64,000 nucleotides of DNA from Enterobacteriaceae bacterium B14 (GCA_000307305.1 DF158889.1:16985-80984), one strand, 5' to 3'; positions 23,195 through 32,713 are shown, numbered from the stretch's first letter. Numbers and translations are program-made. Notes: a model not told the origin generated them from the letters alone.

Positions 23195-26100
23195 TTGTTT
23201 AGAGGAAACCGCAAGCAAAAATCAGGTGGTTCATTAGATGTTGTTAACCGAAATATTCAAAAAACGGGCATTAAAAAAACACTAGAACAAACAAAAACCA
23301 TCAAGGAAGGCCACCAGCAAATCATTGATCGGCTAGATAAATTGATTGATGAAAAAGGTAAGAATGGAGGCGGTGGTAGCGGCTTATTAGGCTTACTTGG
23401 TGCAGGATTGCTAGCTAAGTTGGGCAAAAAAATTGGAGCAAGACTTTTAGCCGCTATTTTATCAGGTCTTGGGCTTAAAAAGCTGGCTGCGCGTATAAGA
23501 GATCTATTCCGTTCAGCTGGTGGCGGCTTGGGCGGTGGAAGAGGACGGCGCAATAGGCGGGGACCATCAACAGGTGGAGCAGATGATCCAGGAAGCAGAC
23601 GCAGAGGCAAAAGGAAAAAGAAGAGAAACAGGAGATCCAACAATTCAAGAAGGCGACCAAGAGCTAGACGTGGAAAGTGGGGGGCTATTCTTGGCACTGC
23701 TGGGATTTTAGGCGTAGGTACAGCTTATGCGTCCTCAAATAATGATGAAGACGACTATGATGACGACGACGATTACGATGAAGACGACGACCACGAAGAT
23801 GGCCCAATCGAAAATGAGGATGATAAGAATAGTAGTAGCAATAACAGTATTAGTAATGGGCTAGTTGCTGGCAGTGTTGGTGTATCCGCAGCTAACGCGG
23901 TTCATCAAATGACATCTAGTGGTGCAGCCGCAGGAGTTAGTGCAGGATCCGCGACAGGGGCCTCTCTTGCTCAAAATGCTGGTGGCGCTGTAAACAAAAA
24001 AGTCACAGCGAAAATAGCCACAAAAGCTGTCGCAAAAGTGGGGTTAAGAGCTATCCCTATCATCGGTCAAGTCATAGGAGTCGGTATAGATACCTATGAT
24101 GGACTCACAGATAAGGAGGCTCAACGCGATGCATTTAATTTATCTGATGATGAAGAGATAAAAGGCCGGCATAAAGCCGAGTATACCGCCGCAAATATTC
24201 TCGATATGGGGGGATTAGTCTCTGGTATTTCAGGTTTGCTCGCCTCTGGTGCGGCGGCGTTAGGTCTTGAGAAAACAGCGGCAGTTCTTACATTTGAAAC
24301 GAGCGATATAGCACGGAGCATTGATAGTCAAGTTACTGTTTTAGGTAACATTGCAACTGCATTTGATCGCGTTTTTGGCATATCTCAAAAAACAAATAGC
24401 GCTATTAACTCAATAGATAGCGCTCTTGGTATATCGAAGAAGATAGACAGTACCGTTGCCGGAGTTGGTAGTGCAATTAGTGGAATAGCGAAATTTCTTT
24501 CACTCAATGAAAAAGAGGCAGGCAAACAATTTAAAGCCTCCGAACGCAGAGATGAAAAAAATGCAATTGATACCATAGCGGCGATAAATCTTGGTGCTAA
24601 AACCACCGTGGATGCTATTAACAGTATCGATATAAGTAGCGCCATTTCCGCAGTGAATGGGGCTGTTGCTCAAGTCGCACTTTCTGCATCAAATGCCCCT
24701 ACAACAGACGACATTGACCCCAATTTAAACATTGGCGGGAAAAATGCGAAAACTAGAAGCTTTAGGAATAACAATTTTGGCAACCTAAACTATATAGGCC
24801 AAGCAGGTGCGTCATTAGAAAATGCCAACTCAGAGGGTAAGCGTCGGTTCGCTAAATTTGAAACACCTGAAGAAGGCTTTCGCGCTCTAGGCAATCAGCT
24901 GATGCTGTATGCAACAGGGAAATCAAAGGCAGCTGGCTACAAAAAACTTGAGTCAATTGATAGCATTATTGATATTTACGCCCCACCATCGGAAAACAAT
25001 ACTGCAGCATATAAAGCTAATCTAGCCAAGCAACTTGGCGTATCTACGACAGACAGAATAGATATGTCAGACCCTAGGGTAATGACACGGATGATGCGTG
25101 CCATTGCAACAATCGAAGGGGGCAACCCACAGGTTACCGATCAGTTTATTGAGGGATCCATTGGTCAATACGATTTTTCCAGCAAAAAATGGCGCGGACA
25201 GTTTAGTGAAAAAACACTATCGATCATAAATCAGAAGCGCGCAGCAAAAGGATTATCCGCCATATCCGCAGGCGATCAATACAGCATGCCAGAGATGGTG
25301 CAAGGCGGGCAAAAGTCGATTCAATCCACAAATAAGGTTCCCGCACAAACAACACCTGTAGCCCCGATAGCCACAGCATCAACAGCATCAACAGCATCAA
25401 CAGCATCAACAGCATCAACAGCATCAACAGCATCAACAGCATCAACAGCAAATTCTACTAACGATAAAAAAGCAAAAGAAACGCCAAAAGAAAAATCAAA
25501 AGGGAAAAACGAGAAGAAAAAAGAAGAACAAAAACCAGACGACATCAAGGCAGCAACCGCAGCAACCGCAGCAACCGCAGCAACCGCAGCAACCGCAGCA
25601 ACCGCAGCCAATTTACCAAAGCAAACCGAAACTAAAAGCAAAAAACAAGACATCGCCCAAAAAGCAACACAAGGAATTTCTGGAGTACTCGGTACCGCCG
25701 TCAATATTACACAAGAACATTTATCCAACATCGAAGGGATGCGTCGCCCTAACTCTGAGAAGAAAAGTCCCGACAAACCCTCTCAAACTCAAGTAAAAAC
25801 CGAAGCTGCACAATCAACAGAAAAACCGAATGAACAGCCTCAATCTGCAGAAAAAGACAAAGAGAACAAAGAAAAACAGGAAGAGAAAACCCAAGAAGCA
25901 CAACAAGTAACAGCGCATGAAAATAGCAATGGGGGGACGTCTTACAGAGCAGCTAAGCTTCCAGGGGAGGGGAATGAGACAATTAAAACGCTCATGTCTG
26001 CTGTTGGAGCGGATCGACTAGCTAGCGCAGAAGGTATGCGTCGAGCCACATCTCAAGGACCAAACCTACTAGAACGGATTAAATCTGGAAATACGGGGAT

Positions 26101-26515
26101 AAAAACACAACAAAAGACCAAGGCGGAAGAAAGCAAAGGGGAAAATAAAAGCAGTACAAGTACAACAGAGAATAACACTACAGAGAAGTCGCCTAAACCC
26201 ACAGCGGCAACTCAGGAAAAATCTGTTGCCACCGGAGGGATTAGCCAGTTACGCAGTACTGCTCCATCGGTTAGTGACCTAGCAGGCAGTCAGATCAGAC
26301 CTATTGTAGAGTTACTTTCCAAATCAACGGACACAAAAGCCATCGTTGATGGGCTGGATGCTATATTCAAAATCCTTGATAAAACATACAAAGACAAAGA
26401 TCGTTCGGCTGATGCTCCAAATCAAACAACTCAATCGCCACAGCCAGAACCTAGGTCAACAATACCACTATCGTTCAATGATGAAACAATGAATAGCCTA
26501 GCAAACGATAATTGA
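23195..26515 (+). CDS. Long tail protein with cell-wall lytic domain (tape-measure/hub candidate)
   Basis: 1,106 residues as drawn from TTG 23195, but the frame is open back to 23054, so this is probably the body of one protein with the preceding ORF. It shows a Gly/Leu-rich hydrophobic stretch (LLGLLGAGLLAKLGKKIGAR), a basic patch (about residues 110-160), an Asp/Glu run, then hydrophobic helices (LRAIPIIGQVIGVGIDTYDG). A muramidase/transglycosylase-like domain (about residues 510-680) reads FRNNNFGNLNYIGQAGA, FETPEEGFRALGNQLMLY, IYAPPSENNTAAYK. Thr-Ala-Ser and Ala-Ala-Thr repeats and two EGMRR motifs follow. Local wall degradation during DNA injection and tail length control are the inferred roles. 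Confidence 0.65.
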   Translation: MFRGNRKQKSGGSLDVVNRNIQKTGIKKTLEQTKTIKEGHQQIIDRLDKLIDEKGKNGGGGSGLLGLLGAGLLAKLGKKIGARLLAAILSGLGLKKLAARIRDLFRSAGGGLGGGRGRRNRRGPSTGGADDPGSRRRGKRKKKRNRRSNNSRRRPRARRGKWGAILGTAGILGVGTAYASSNNDEDDYDDDDDYDEDDDHEDGPIENEDDKNSSSNNSISNGLVAGSVGVSAANAVHQMTSSGAAAGVSAGSATGASLAQNAGGAVNKKVTAKIATKAVAKVGLRAIPIIGQVIGVGIDTYDGLTDKEAQRDAFNLSDDEEIKGRHKAEYTAANILDMGGLVSGISGLLASGAAALGLEKTAAVLTFETSDIARSIDSQVTVLGNIATAFDRVFGISQKTNSAINSIDSALGISKKIDSTVAGVGSAISGIAKFLSLNEKEAGKQFKASERRDEKNAIDTIAAINLGAKTTVDAINSIDISSAISAVNGAVAQVALSASNAPTTDDIDPNLNIGGKNAKTRSFRNNNFGNLNYIGQAGASLENANSEGKRRFAKFETPEEGFRALGNQLMLYATGKSKAAGYKKLESIDSIIDIYAPPSENNTAAYKANLAKQLGVSTTDRIDMSDPRVMTRMMRAIATIEGGNPQVTDQFIEGSIGQYDFSSKKWRGQFSEKTLSIINQKRAAKGLSAISAGDQYSMPEMVQGGQKSIQSTNKVPAQTTPVAPIATASTASTASTASTASTASTASTASTANSTNDKKAKETPKEKSKGKNEKKKEEQKPDDIKAATAATAATAATAATAATAANLPKQTETKSKKQDIAQKATQGISGVLGTAVNITQEHLSNIEGMRRPNSEKKSPDKPSQTQVKTEAAQSTEKPNEQPQSAEKDKENKEKQEEKTQEAQQVTAHENSNGGTSYRAAKLPGEGNETIKTLMSAVGADRLASAEGMRRATSQGPNLLERIKSGNTGIKTQQKTKAEESKGENKSSTSTTENNTTEKSPKPTAATQEKSVATGGISQLRSTAPSVSDLAGSQIRPIVELLSKSTDTKAIVDGLDAIFKILDKTYKDKDRSADAPNQTTQSPQPEPRSTIPLSFNDETMNSLANDN
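25373..25444 (+). repeat. Eight tandem 9-bp units ACAGCATCA
   Basis: In frame, encodes Thr-Ala-Ser repeats in the long tail protein. Minus-strand ORFs across it (polyleucine/methionine) are shadows. Confidence 0.9.
25550..25603 (+). repeat. Six tandem 9-bp units GCAGCAACC
   Basis: In frame, encodes Ala-Ala-Thr repeats in the same protein. Confidence 0.9.
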
Positions 26516-26520
26516 GAATA

Positions 26521-26877
26521 ATGATGAATGAAATTGACAGCTTAATGCGTGTTGGATCGGACGGTGTTAATACTCATAGTGGTAACGCACTATCTCTATC
26601 ATCGCGCTTAGATGAGTGGCTAGAAACGCCGGAAGGCTCAATCTATGGCTTACCTGGCTGGGGAAATAACTTGGCTCGATTTAAACACGAACCAACTAAC
26701 GTCTTTACTGAAGTGGCTATAGAGAACTCAGTAATCACCAAACTTCGAATTGATATCCCTGAACTAAAACTAATTGGCATTAGATGCCAAGAGCTAAGCG
26801 TAGACATCTATAAAGTGGACTTTTTGGTTCCAGAAGGGATTATATCGAAGAGTTTAATAAAAGAATCAATTAAATGA
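26521..26877 (+). CDS. Baseplate wedge protein, gp25/GPW family
   Basis: About 118 residues from ATG 26521 (a second ATG follows at 26524). The core ETPEGSIYGLPGWGNNLARF and HEPTN matches the gp25-like baseplate wedge/GPW family, small proteins that join sheath and baseplate wedges. It is encoded right after the long tail protein and ahead of the baseplate J gene, the usual order. Confidence 0.8.
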   Translation: MMNEIDSLMRVGSDGVNTHSGNALSLSSRLDEWLETPEGSIYGLPGWGNNLARFKHEPTNVFTEVAIENSVITKLRIDIPELKLIGIRCQELSVDIYKVDFLVPEGIISKSLIKESIK

Positions 26878-26928
26878 GTAAATGAGTAAATGAGTAAATG
26901 AGTAAATGAGTAAATGAGTGAATGAGTG
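26873..26928 (+). repeat. Seven tandem copies of an 8-bp unit
   Basis: AATGAGTA repeated, the last two units reading AATGAGTG. Begins at the stop of the gp25-like gene (TGA inside the first unit). Each unit contains ATG overlapped by TGA and TAA-like triplets. Same unit length and copy number as the repeat at 14011. Confidence 0.9.
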
Positions 26929-26949
26929 AATTATAATATAAGGATCTGT

Positions 26950-27417
26950 ATGAAAAAAATAATTTTTGTTTTTATAACGCTGTTCTTTTCCTGTTTGTCA
27001 TCGGCAGCTAATGTAATGCCCGCCGATAGAACTATAGCGAATCAAGTTGGACAGTTGGTTGACCAATCCGTCTCAGAAAAAATGCAACAATGCCTAGGTG
27101 CAGGAGAACTATCGAGTAATGGTTGTATGGCGTATGGTTCAAACGCCTACGCAAACGCATTTTCAAGGGCGGGATACAGTTATCGAGACACCATAGTGAA
27201 GGCGGCAACAGATGCTAACTTCATGGTTAACTATAATGCATTACGTATTGACGCATTTTTTATGCCGACAATCGCCGCGCTTAAAAGTGAAGACGGAACT
27301 AATCTTCTAGTGAAGTTAAAGGTCATAAAAAATAGCGATATTGAAACAATAAGGAAGGGTTTTTCGGTTAGAAATAGCAACCATTCAGGGCAAGGCATTG
27401 AGGGGATGCGTCGTTAA
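26950..27417 (+). CDS. Exported protein of unknown function ending in EGMRR
   Basis: About 155 residues from ATG 26950 (AAGGA upstream). It has a typical signal peptide (KKIIFVFITLFFSCLSSAANV). The mature part has two Cys residues and is helical. The C-terminus IEGMRR repeats a motif found twice in the long tail protein encoded just upstream. Possibly a periplasmic factor or a virion protein matured by the head protease; not recognised. Confidence 0.6.
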   Translation: MKKIIFVFITLFFSCLSSAANVMPADRTIANQVGQLVDQSVSEKMQQCLGAGELSSNGCMAYGSNAYANAFSRAGYSYRDTIVKAATDANFMVNYNALRIDAFFMPTIAALKSEDGTNLLVKLKVIKNSDIETIRKGFSVRNSNHSGQGIEGMRR

Positions 27418-27424
27418 ATCCAAA

Positions 27425-27449
27425 AATGGCCACTCAATTAGTGGCCATT
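27425..27449. terminator. Bidirectional terminator
   Basis: AATGGCCACT-CAATT-AGTGGCCATT between convergent genes. Confidence 0.7.
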
Positions 27450-27466
27450 GTACTTATACCCAACAA

Positions 27467-27880
27467 TTACTCTGAGTCGTCATTATTATAGTCATATAAT
27501 TCTCTAATAATGACTTTAGCATCAATCGCTACCTGTCTGATATCATCAATATTTTGCATATCGGCTATTTCATCTAAAACAGAATCTAGTCGAGAAATAG
27601 CTTCATTAATAAGTTCCGCATCGGCCTCTTTATCAATATCAGACTCATAACACATATCAATGCTAGGTAATGCATAGTCAACCCCTACTTCATCCAGTAA
27701 AGAGCGAATATCTTCTTCTAGCTCATTTTGGCTAACACCGGATAAAATTGATATATGTTGGCTCATGGTTGGTATACAACTAGGGTCATCGTAACTAACG
27801 CCGACTTTCTTCATTGCAATATCTAACGCATAGGCAAGTCTTGACCGATGAATAGAGGAAGTAGAGGTGTTGGTAGGCAT
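27467..27880 (-). CDS. Second icd-like protein, not followed by ant
   Basis: A 137-residue acidic protein, paralogue of the icd-like product at 5155-5574; both share D-(D/E)-P-x-CIP-x(3)-QHI-x-(I/F)LSG. I chose ATG 27880: its GGAG site is overlapped by a segment complementary to the upstream C4-like RNA, as in the first locus. A start at 27907 has no ribosome site. No Rha/ant gene follows, so the product itself is likely the regulated effector. It interrupts the late tail operon on the opposite strand. Confidence 0.7.
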   Translation of the reverse strand: MPTNTSTSSIHRSRLAYALDIAMKKVGVSYDDPSCIPTMSQHISILSGVSQNELEEDIRSLLDEVGVDYALPSIDMCYESDIDKEADAELINEAISRLDSVLDEIADMQNIDDIRQVAIDAKVIIRELYDYNNDDSE

Positions 27881-27891
27881 GTGATATTTAT

Positions 27892-27920
27892 CTCCGATAA
27901 GTTGCATTCAGCCACCACAG
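27892..27920 (-). promoter_or_regulatory. C4-B target sites in the second icd leader
   Basis: a' (27893-27901; minus-strand CTTATCGGA) overlaps the Shine-Dalgarno and is complementary to 27968-27976. b' (27912-27920; CTGTGGTGG) can pair with CCACCAGCAG (27931-27940) with one bulge. Confidence 0.7.
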
Positions 27921-27929
27921 AGTTGTCAC

Positions 27930-28016
27930 ACTGCTGGTGGTAGCCCAGACGGGGGTGACAAACCGGCCTTATCGGACACCGGCCAACCTTACGGTTGCCC
28001 CACCTGAGCCACCATT
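27930..28016 (-). ncRNA. C4-type antisense RNA B
   Basis: Minus-strand segment beginning AATGGTGGCTCAGGTGGGG. It keeps the architecture of C4-A: GGGG/CCCC closing pairs (about 27951-27954 with 27998-28001), hairpin CAACC-TTAC-GGTTG (plus strand 27984-27997) and GGCC arms. The antisense segment has a different sequence that matches its own icd leader. Upstream (28020-28115) are further hairpins (GCTACAA/TTGTAGC, GGCAT/ATGCC). The ends are estimates. Confidence 0.7.
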
Positions 28017-28256
28017 GAGATGAGCGCAGTATTTGGCATGCGATTAAGTTAATCCTCGTATGCCTCGATAGGTTTCCCGGTTGTCACGCCAGGCTACAAA
28101 TTTAGTTGTAGCGCCCAGACGATAGACATGAATGCATTTTTGGTCAATGTTTATTTTCCTATTCATATTAATACGACATATATGCTAACGTCATTAAAAA
28201 CTAACCAAATGTTTAATTTTAATCATTAACCAACAAAAAATGAGAGAACATCGAAA

Positions 28257-29666
28257 ATGAACCAGAGTCAGATTCAATCAGAATTTGAAGATCTCATAAA
28301 AAATAATCCGTGGTGGTCACGGTTCGTTGGTTCGCAGTTTATACGAATGTTTATCGTGTTTATTGCACAAATGGTATATAGATGCATGCAATATGCATCG
28401 CGGTCGTTGCAAGAGGGTTTCATCAGCACTGCCAGCAAAAGATCATCAATTCTGGCTGCAGCGGAAGATCGCGGATATGTAGGTCGGCGCATATCGCCAT
28501 CGACAGGTATCGCTATACTAAAAAATCTTTCTGAGCGCGAGTTACAGCTCCCAATCTATACAAAGTTGCTATCTGATGATCAGCATCCATATATGATCAT
28601 GGATGCTATAGAGGTGCCTATTAATGAATCAAAAATCGTCGTAATCTCACAATTAGAAAAAATAACCATTACAAAAACAGTCACAAAAGAAGAAGAGTTT
28701 TTATCCGTAATTATTCCTATCGACATATCAGCCCTATGTCATCAACTCGATGTTTACGTCACGATTGATGGGATAAAAACTCAATGGAAAGAAACCCCTC
28801 AATTTCGATTAGCCAAAAACACCACTAAAGCCTACGTCCAATTTTATAAACCTACAGAACAGATAGGTATTAGATTTGGAGATGGTTCCATAGGAATGAT
28901 TCCCCCCGTTGATAGCATAATAACAATAGATGTTTGGTGTACCAGTGGAGATATTACCCTCGTTGATGGACAAAATCTCATCCCTATAGATGAATTTGAT
29001 TATCTAGCAAATAGTTTATCCATCATTACTAATGGACCAATAACTGGTGGCGCATCCGCCGAAACCACTGAGGAAACACGAAATCGAGCGCAATATTCTG
29101 TTGCGTATGACCATCAAGTTGTATGGGGTGGGGACTATACATATTTCCTGAGATCAAACATCGGTGGCATTACATGGTTGAAAGTTTGGGGGGAAAAGCA
29201 ACAGGAAGAGGCTACGGGGAAAAAAGACCTAGCTAATATTAATAATATATTTATCAGTGGTCACAAACCAACAAAAACTCAAGAGGAATTTGAGTCAGAG
29301 ATAAGGGGCGTTTTGCACTCAATACCCAATGATCTTAATAAAACATATACATATGTAAAAACAAATGAAAAACCATTCACGATAGAGATAACAGGAGTCG
29401 TGTCAGCCAGTCTTGTAATATCCGACGTTATAGTAAATATAAAAAAAGCATTAGAAATTCAGTTTGCTCGCGACTCAGAACGATTTGATAAAGATAAAGT
29501 GGGGAACTATCAAACAATCAAACTAAACGAACTATGGGCATTTGTTGATGAAATGAAACTGATCCCTGACTTCGATTTGGTCGCACATAATATGAGCAAA
29601 TCAAACGGACTTAATGATTTTGTCTATTTAGATGTCGAGAACTCTGTTTTTAACCTGCACTATTGA
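28257..29666 (+). CDS. Baseplate wedge protein J (T4 gp6/P2 gpJ-like)
   Basis: A 469-residue protein with the baseplate-J layout: a helical N-terminus, QIGIRFGDGSIGMIPP in the middle, then ITGGASAETTEETRNRAQYS followed by VVWGGDYTYFLRSNIGGITW, the signature of the conserved J core. It forms the wedge arms of contractile-tail baseplates. The next gene follows by 10 nt. Confidence 0.85.
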   Translation: MNQSQIQSEFEDLIKNNPWWSRFVGSQFIRMFIVFIAQMVYRCMQYASRSLQEGFISTASKRSSILAAAEDRGYVGRRISPSTGIAILKNLSERELQLPIYTKLLSDDQHPYMIMDAIEVPINESKIVVISQLEKITITKTVTKEEEFLSVIIPIDISALCHQLDVYVTIDGIKTQWKETPQFRLAKNTTKAYVQFYKPTEQIGIRFGDGSIGMIPPVDSIITIDVWCTSGDITLVDGQNLIPIDEFDYLANSLSIITNGPITGGASAETTEETRNRAQYSVAYDHQVVWGGDYTYFLRSNIGGITWLKVWGEKQQEEATGKKDLANINNIFISGHKPTKTQEEFESEIRGVLHSIPNDLNKTYTYVKTNEKPFTIEITGVVSASLVISDVIVNIKKALEIQFARDSERFDKDKVGNYQTIKLNELWAFVDEMKLIPDFDLVAHNMSKSNGLNDFVYLDVENSVFNLHY

Positions 29667-29676
29667 TGAGTAAATA

Positions 29677-31131
29677 ATGGAAAAAAACTGGTTCAAAGAA
29701 CGGCTAATTTCAGCAAAAAAAACATCGCCTTTATGGACAGAACTAGCAGATTCTATTGAGTCCATGATACGCAATAGGGTTGAGCCTCTACTAGAGCGAA
29801 TATCAAATAGAAAATCTATATTTACATTATCGGATGAAGATATCGATGTTCGAATAGAAGAACTGGGGCGCTTTTTTACTATTAGAACAAGCGACAGTAA
29901 GAGTAAAAAAATCCTTCTATCCCAACGATTAGATGAAATTCATTTCAAGGGAACAGATAGACCTATTGTTTCTACATTTTGGAGAGAATTTAAAAACTTA
30001 CCTGTTAGTTGGGAGCCTCTTTATGCCCCTATAGATCAAAATAAATACCCATATGGCTCAATCTTTATGAATGAGTCAGGGATGCAGGAGGCTAAAATTC
30101 AGTATGGGGAATTCTTCCTTACATCTAGAGGGGTCATCAACGTATCCCTGAATGACCTAATTGATGCATTCGGTACAACAGATCAAGCAACGTTAACTGA
30201 TAGCCTAATAGAGAAATTTGATCAAATCATCAAGCCTCTACTCCCATTGCATATTGTTTTTAATGGGGTAACACTATACCTAACTTTCTCAGCGAGAGAG
30301 AAGGATGAGGTTTTTACTTTAGATAAAATAATTACTTTTTTACCCATCAATGACCCAGTTCTCGAACGTCACGACAGGCTCACTCAAGGCCGACATGAGA
30401 TAACTAGTTATCATCAGGTATCTCCAGCACCCGATACTCATCTAATGTCAGGAATACGATTAGATGATCAACCAGCCGACAGTTGGATTTTAGATTACTC
30501 AACATCACCATGTTTTGCAGCCACAAACCAAACATTCGCAACGGACGTCTATAGGCCTGATACGGTCCATTCCAAGGCAATAGAAATGAATGACCGCCAT
30601 ATGGTAATGGACCTCAGTGATAATGCCATAGTGTCAAAACTAAATGTTGTTTATACATTAGATGTTAGCCCTGGGATAACTACCGATTATGGACCTCTTA
30701 TGCGGTTTGATGATATGCCTGCAGATTCATGGACTCAGGATTACGACGACAGGGCAAAATTTAGGGGGCTGGAACAATACCAAATCATTGATACATACGA
30801 AAAAAACCATCCAACCATTTCATTAATAGAATCATCTATTCAAAGAGACATTACTGACCAGCCAAGAGAAGCGATAATTATTGAAAAAATAGACTTCACT
30901 AAAGAGAAAATTATCCATTTAAAAGAGTCATTGTCTGAACCTCAGTTTTCATATACTAACGAAAAATTTATTTTTAAATCACCAATAATTGCTGAGAAAA
31001 ATGAATCTATAGCGATGGGGTTATTCAGTGAAATAGGAGTGTCACTAGTACATCGACTCCCGGAAGGGGATTTTGTACCTCGCTTTGACTGCTATTCATT
31101 GGATTTCATTATCGATATAGATAAGTCTTAA
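29677..31131 (+). CDS. Putative baseplate wedge/tail protein I-like
   Basis: A 484-residue protein directly after the J-like gene. The N-terminal third (WTELADSIESMIRNRVEPLLERI) is helical, as in tail protein I/wedge partners. The C-terminal half contains an internal duplication: RLDDQPADSW-x-LDY and RFDDMPADSW-x-QDY, about 85 residues apart. Position suggests a wedge that carries the fibres. Family not certain. Confidence 0.6.
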   Translation: MEKNWFKERLISAKKTSPLWTELADSIESMIRNRVEPLLERISNRKSIFTLSDEDIDVRIEELGRFFTIRTSDSKSKKILLSQRLDEIHFKGTDRPIVSTFWREFKNLPVSWEPLYAPIDQNKYPYGSIFMNESGMQEAKIQYGEFFLTSRGVINVSLNDLIDAFGTTDQATLTDSLIEKFDQIIKPLLPLHIVFNGVTLYLTFSAREKDEVFTLDKIITFLPINDPVLERHDRLTQGRHEITSYHQVSPAPDTHLMSGIRLDDQPADSWILDYSTSPCFAATNQTFATDVYRPDTVHSKAIEMNDRHMVMDLSDNAIVSKLNVVYTLDVSPGITTDYGPLMRFDDMPADSWTQDYDDRAKFRGLEQYQIIDTYEKNHPTISLIESSIQRDITDQPREAIIIEKIDFTKEKIIHLKESLSEPQFSYTNEKFIFKSPIIAEKNESIAMGLFSEIGVSLVHRLPEGDFVPRFDCYSLDFIIDIDKS

Positions 31132-31146
31132 TTTATGAGGTTAGAA

Positions 31147-31599
31147 ATGACAACACTTAGAGCCAACACGACAGAAAACAGTAAGTTATACAAAGCTCAG
31201 ATCCTTGACTCTTATTACGAGCGCCGAGCAACATCATCTATCGGGGTTGGAGTCAGGTTTGAATTGAAAAAAGGATTTTTTGGAACGTCTTCATTAGTGA
31301 CTTCCAACCCTACAGGTGGTTGGGATATAGCAGATATACCAACCAATTTCAAAAATGGAGATCTAATCGGAAAATTTGCTGAATGCGACCTAATTCTTCA
31401 TTACAACGATGGGGTTATTACTGTCAGAGCTGAGTTGCAAGATAGTTCACTACCTGAAGGCGTCCCTTACAACTTTAATACGCTAACTATCATGGATGCC
31501 GAAAATAATGTTGTGACCGTTTTATGCTGCCAACAAGACACTCTATACAAAGGCAAAAACTTTGCAGCAATCCTCTCTATAGAAACGAAGGTCGCGTAA
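31147..31599 (+). CDS. Hypothetical tail protein before the fibre
   Basis: A 150-residue, beta-rich protein from ATG 31147 (GAGG at a good distance; the ATG at 31135 is too close to the previous stop for a site). It lies between the wedge and the fibre genes with 4 nt to the fibre start. A fibre connector or baseplate cap is plausible. Confidence 0.55.
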   Translation: MTTLRANTTENSKLYKAQILDSYYERRATSSIGVGVRFELKKGFFGTSSLVTSNPTGGWDIADIPTNFKNGDLIGKFAECDLILHYNDGVITVRAELQDSSLPEGVPYNFNTLTIMDAENNVVTVLCCQQDTLYKGKNFAAILSIETKVA

Positions 31600-31603
31600 T
31601 AAT

Positions 31604-32713
31604 ATGGGAAATAAAAACCAAATAGTTGCAGCCTCAGTGAATACATTTCCAAGCACTGACACGCTGCCATTAGTTGCTGACGTGCAATACAGAGAACCAT
31701 TCACTTCTGGAGCGCTGAATCGAAAATTAAAAGGCATATTGCAGCCTGGCATATATAGCGGTTTTACCCCCACCCTCCCCGGGGGGATGGTTCTAAGAAT
31801 TGAGTCAGAACAAACTGAAGGTTCAGCGTCCGTCGACATTGGTCCATACCAGATAAGCATTCGCCAACAAAGTGCTATAGATTTAACACTAGCTGCTGGA
31901 ACTACTAACTTGGTGGTTCTTGAAGCTAATTACGCTCTTGGACAGGAAACCTATCAAGTTAACTCAAGTTCAAGCGTTCAAGCTGCCCAAATTAAAATAG
32001 CTGATAACAATGGATTAATGCATAACCAAATAGAACTATGCAAAGTCACAGTTCCAGCCGGTGTGACCGAACTAAATGGTTCTATGGTGGATATAACAGG
32101 GCGAATAAATAAAGCTATTGGTATAAGCCTTAGTTCATCATTTGATAGTTCAAATGAAAATATTGCTGCTAACTCTAATGCTGTAAAATTAGGGTTAGAA
32201 AGCATCATAGGTTCTGCACCTATTGACATGAATACATTAGAAAAGATAACTAAGGCTCTAGGTAATGACCCAGAGTTTATAACAAACATAACCAAAGAAT
32301 TAGCCGATAAATTATCCAAGTCAGAAAATGGTAACGATATTCCAAACAAAGACCTCTTTAGGAAAAACATTGGGTTAGGTGAAGCGGCAAAACTAGATGC
32401 TCCAACATTATTCACAAACGATAATGGATATGTCTCTTTTCCTCTATCTGGTCAATCGCTCATCATCCAATGGCGAGCAGTTCCCATTCTTCAAAACACA
32501 GGAGGAAATATGGCCTCCGTGATTGCAGTATGGCCTATCGCATTCCCGACAGCATGCCTAACTATTCTTCAGGCGTTAACTTATTCGATGGATTATTCGG
32601 GAAGTAGTTTTCCCCATTCCAGTGCCAGAATCTTAAATAACAGTCAATTTCAGGTGGCATCAGGTTACAGAGCATCTAAATCAACGGTCATTGTGTGGGG
32701 GATTGGATATTAA
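31604..32713 (+). CDS. Tail fibre protein
   Basis: A 369-residue protein. The N-terminal part (about 1-170) attaches to the baseplate. A middle repeat-like segment, MNTLEKITKALGNDPEFITNI, is a common phage tail-fibre repeat. The C-terminal beta domain (ISFPAT-like, here VIAVWPIAFPTACLTILQAL, ending VIVWGIGY) is probably the receptor-binding tip. A tail fibre assembly gene lies convergent just downstream. Confidence 0.85.
   Translation: MGNKNQIVAASVNTFPSTDTLPLVADVQYREPFTSGALNRKLKGILQPGIYSGFTPTLPGGMVLRIESEQTEGSASVDIGPYQISIRQQSAIDLTLAAGTTNLVVLEANYALGQETYQVNSSSSVQAAQIKIADNNGLMHNQIELCKVTVPAGVTELNGSMVDITGRINKAIGISLSSSFDSSNENIAANSNAVKLGLESIIGSAPIDMNTLEKITKALGNDPEFITNITKELADKLSKSENGNDIPNKDLFRKNIGLGEAAKLDAPTLFTNDNGYVSFPLSGQSLIIQWRAVPILQNTGGNMASVIAVWPIAFPTACLTILQALTYSMDYSGSSFPHSSARILNNSQFQVASGYRASKSTVIVWGIGY

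Noticed and set aside
25224..25776. Minus-strand ORFs with long Leu/Met or Val/Asp repeats
   Set aside because: They are reverse readings of the Thr-Ala-Ser and Ala-Ala-Thr coding repeats of the tail protein.
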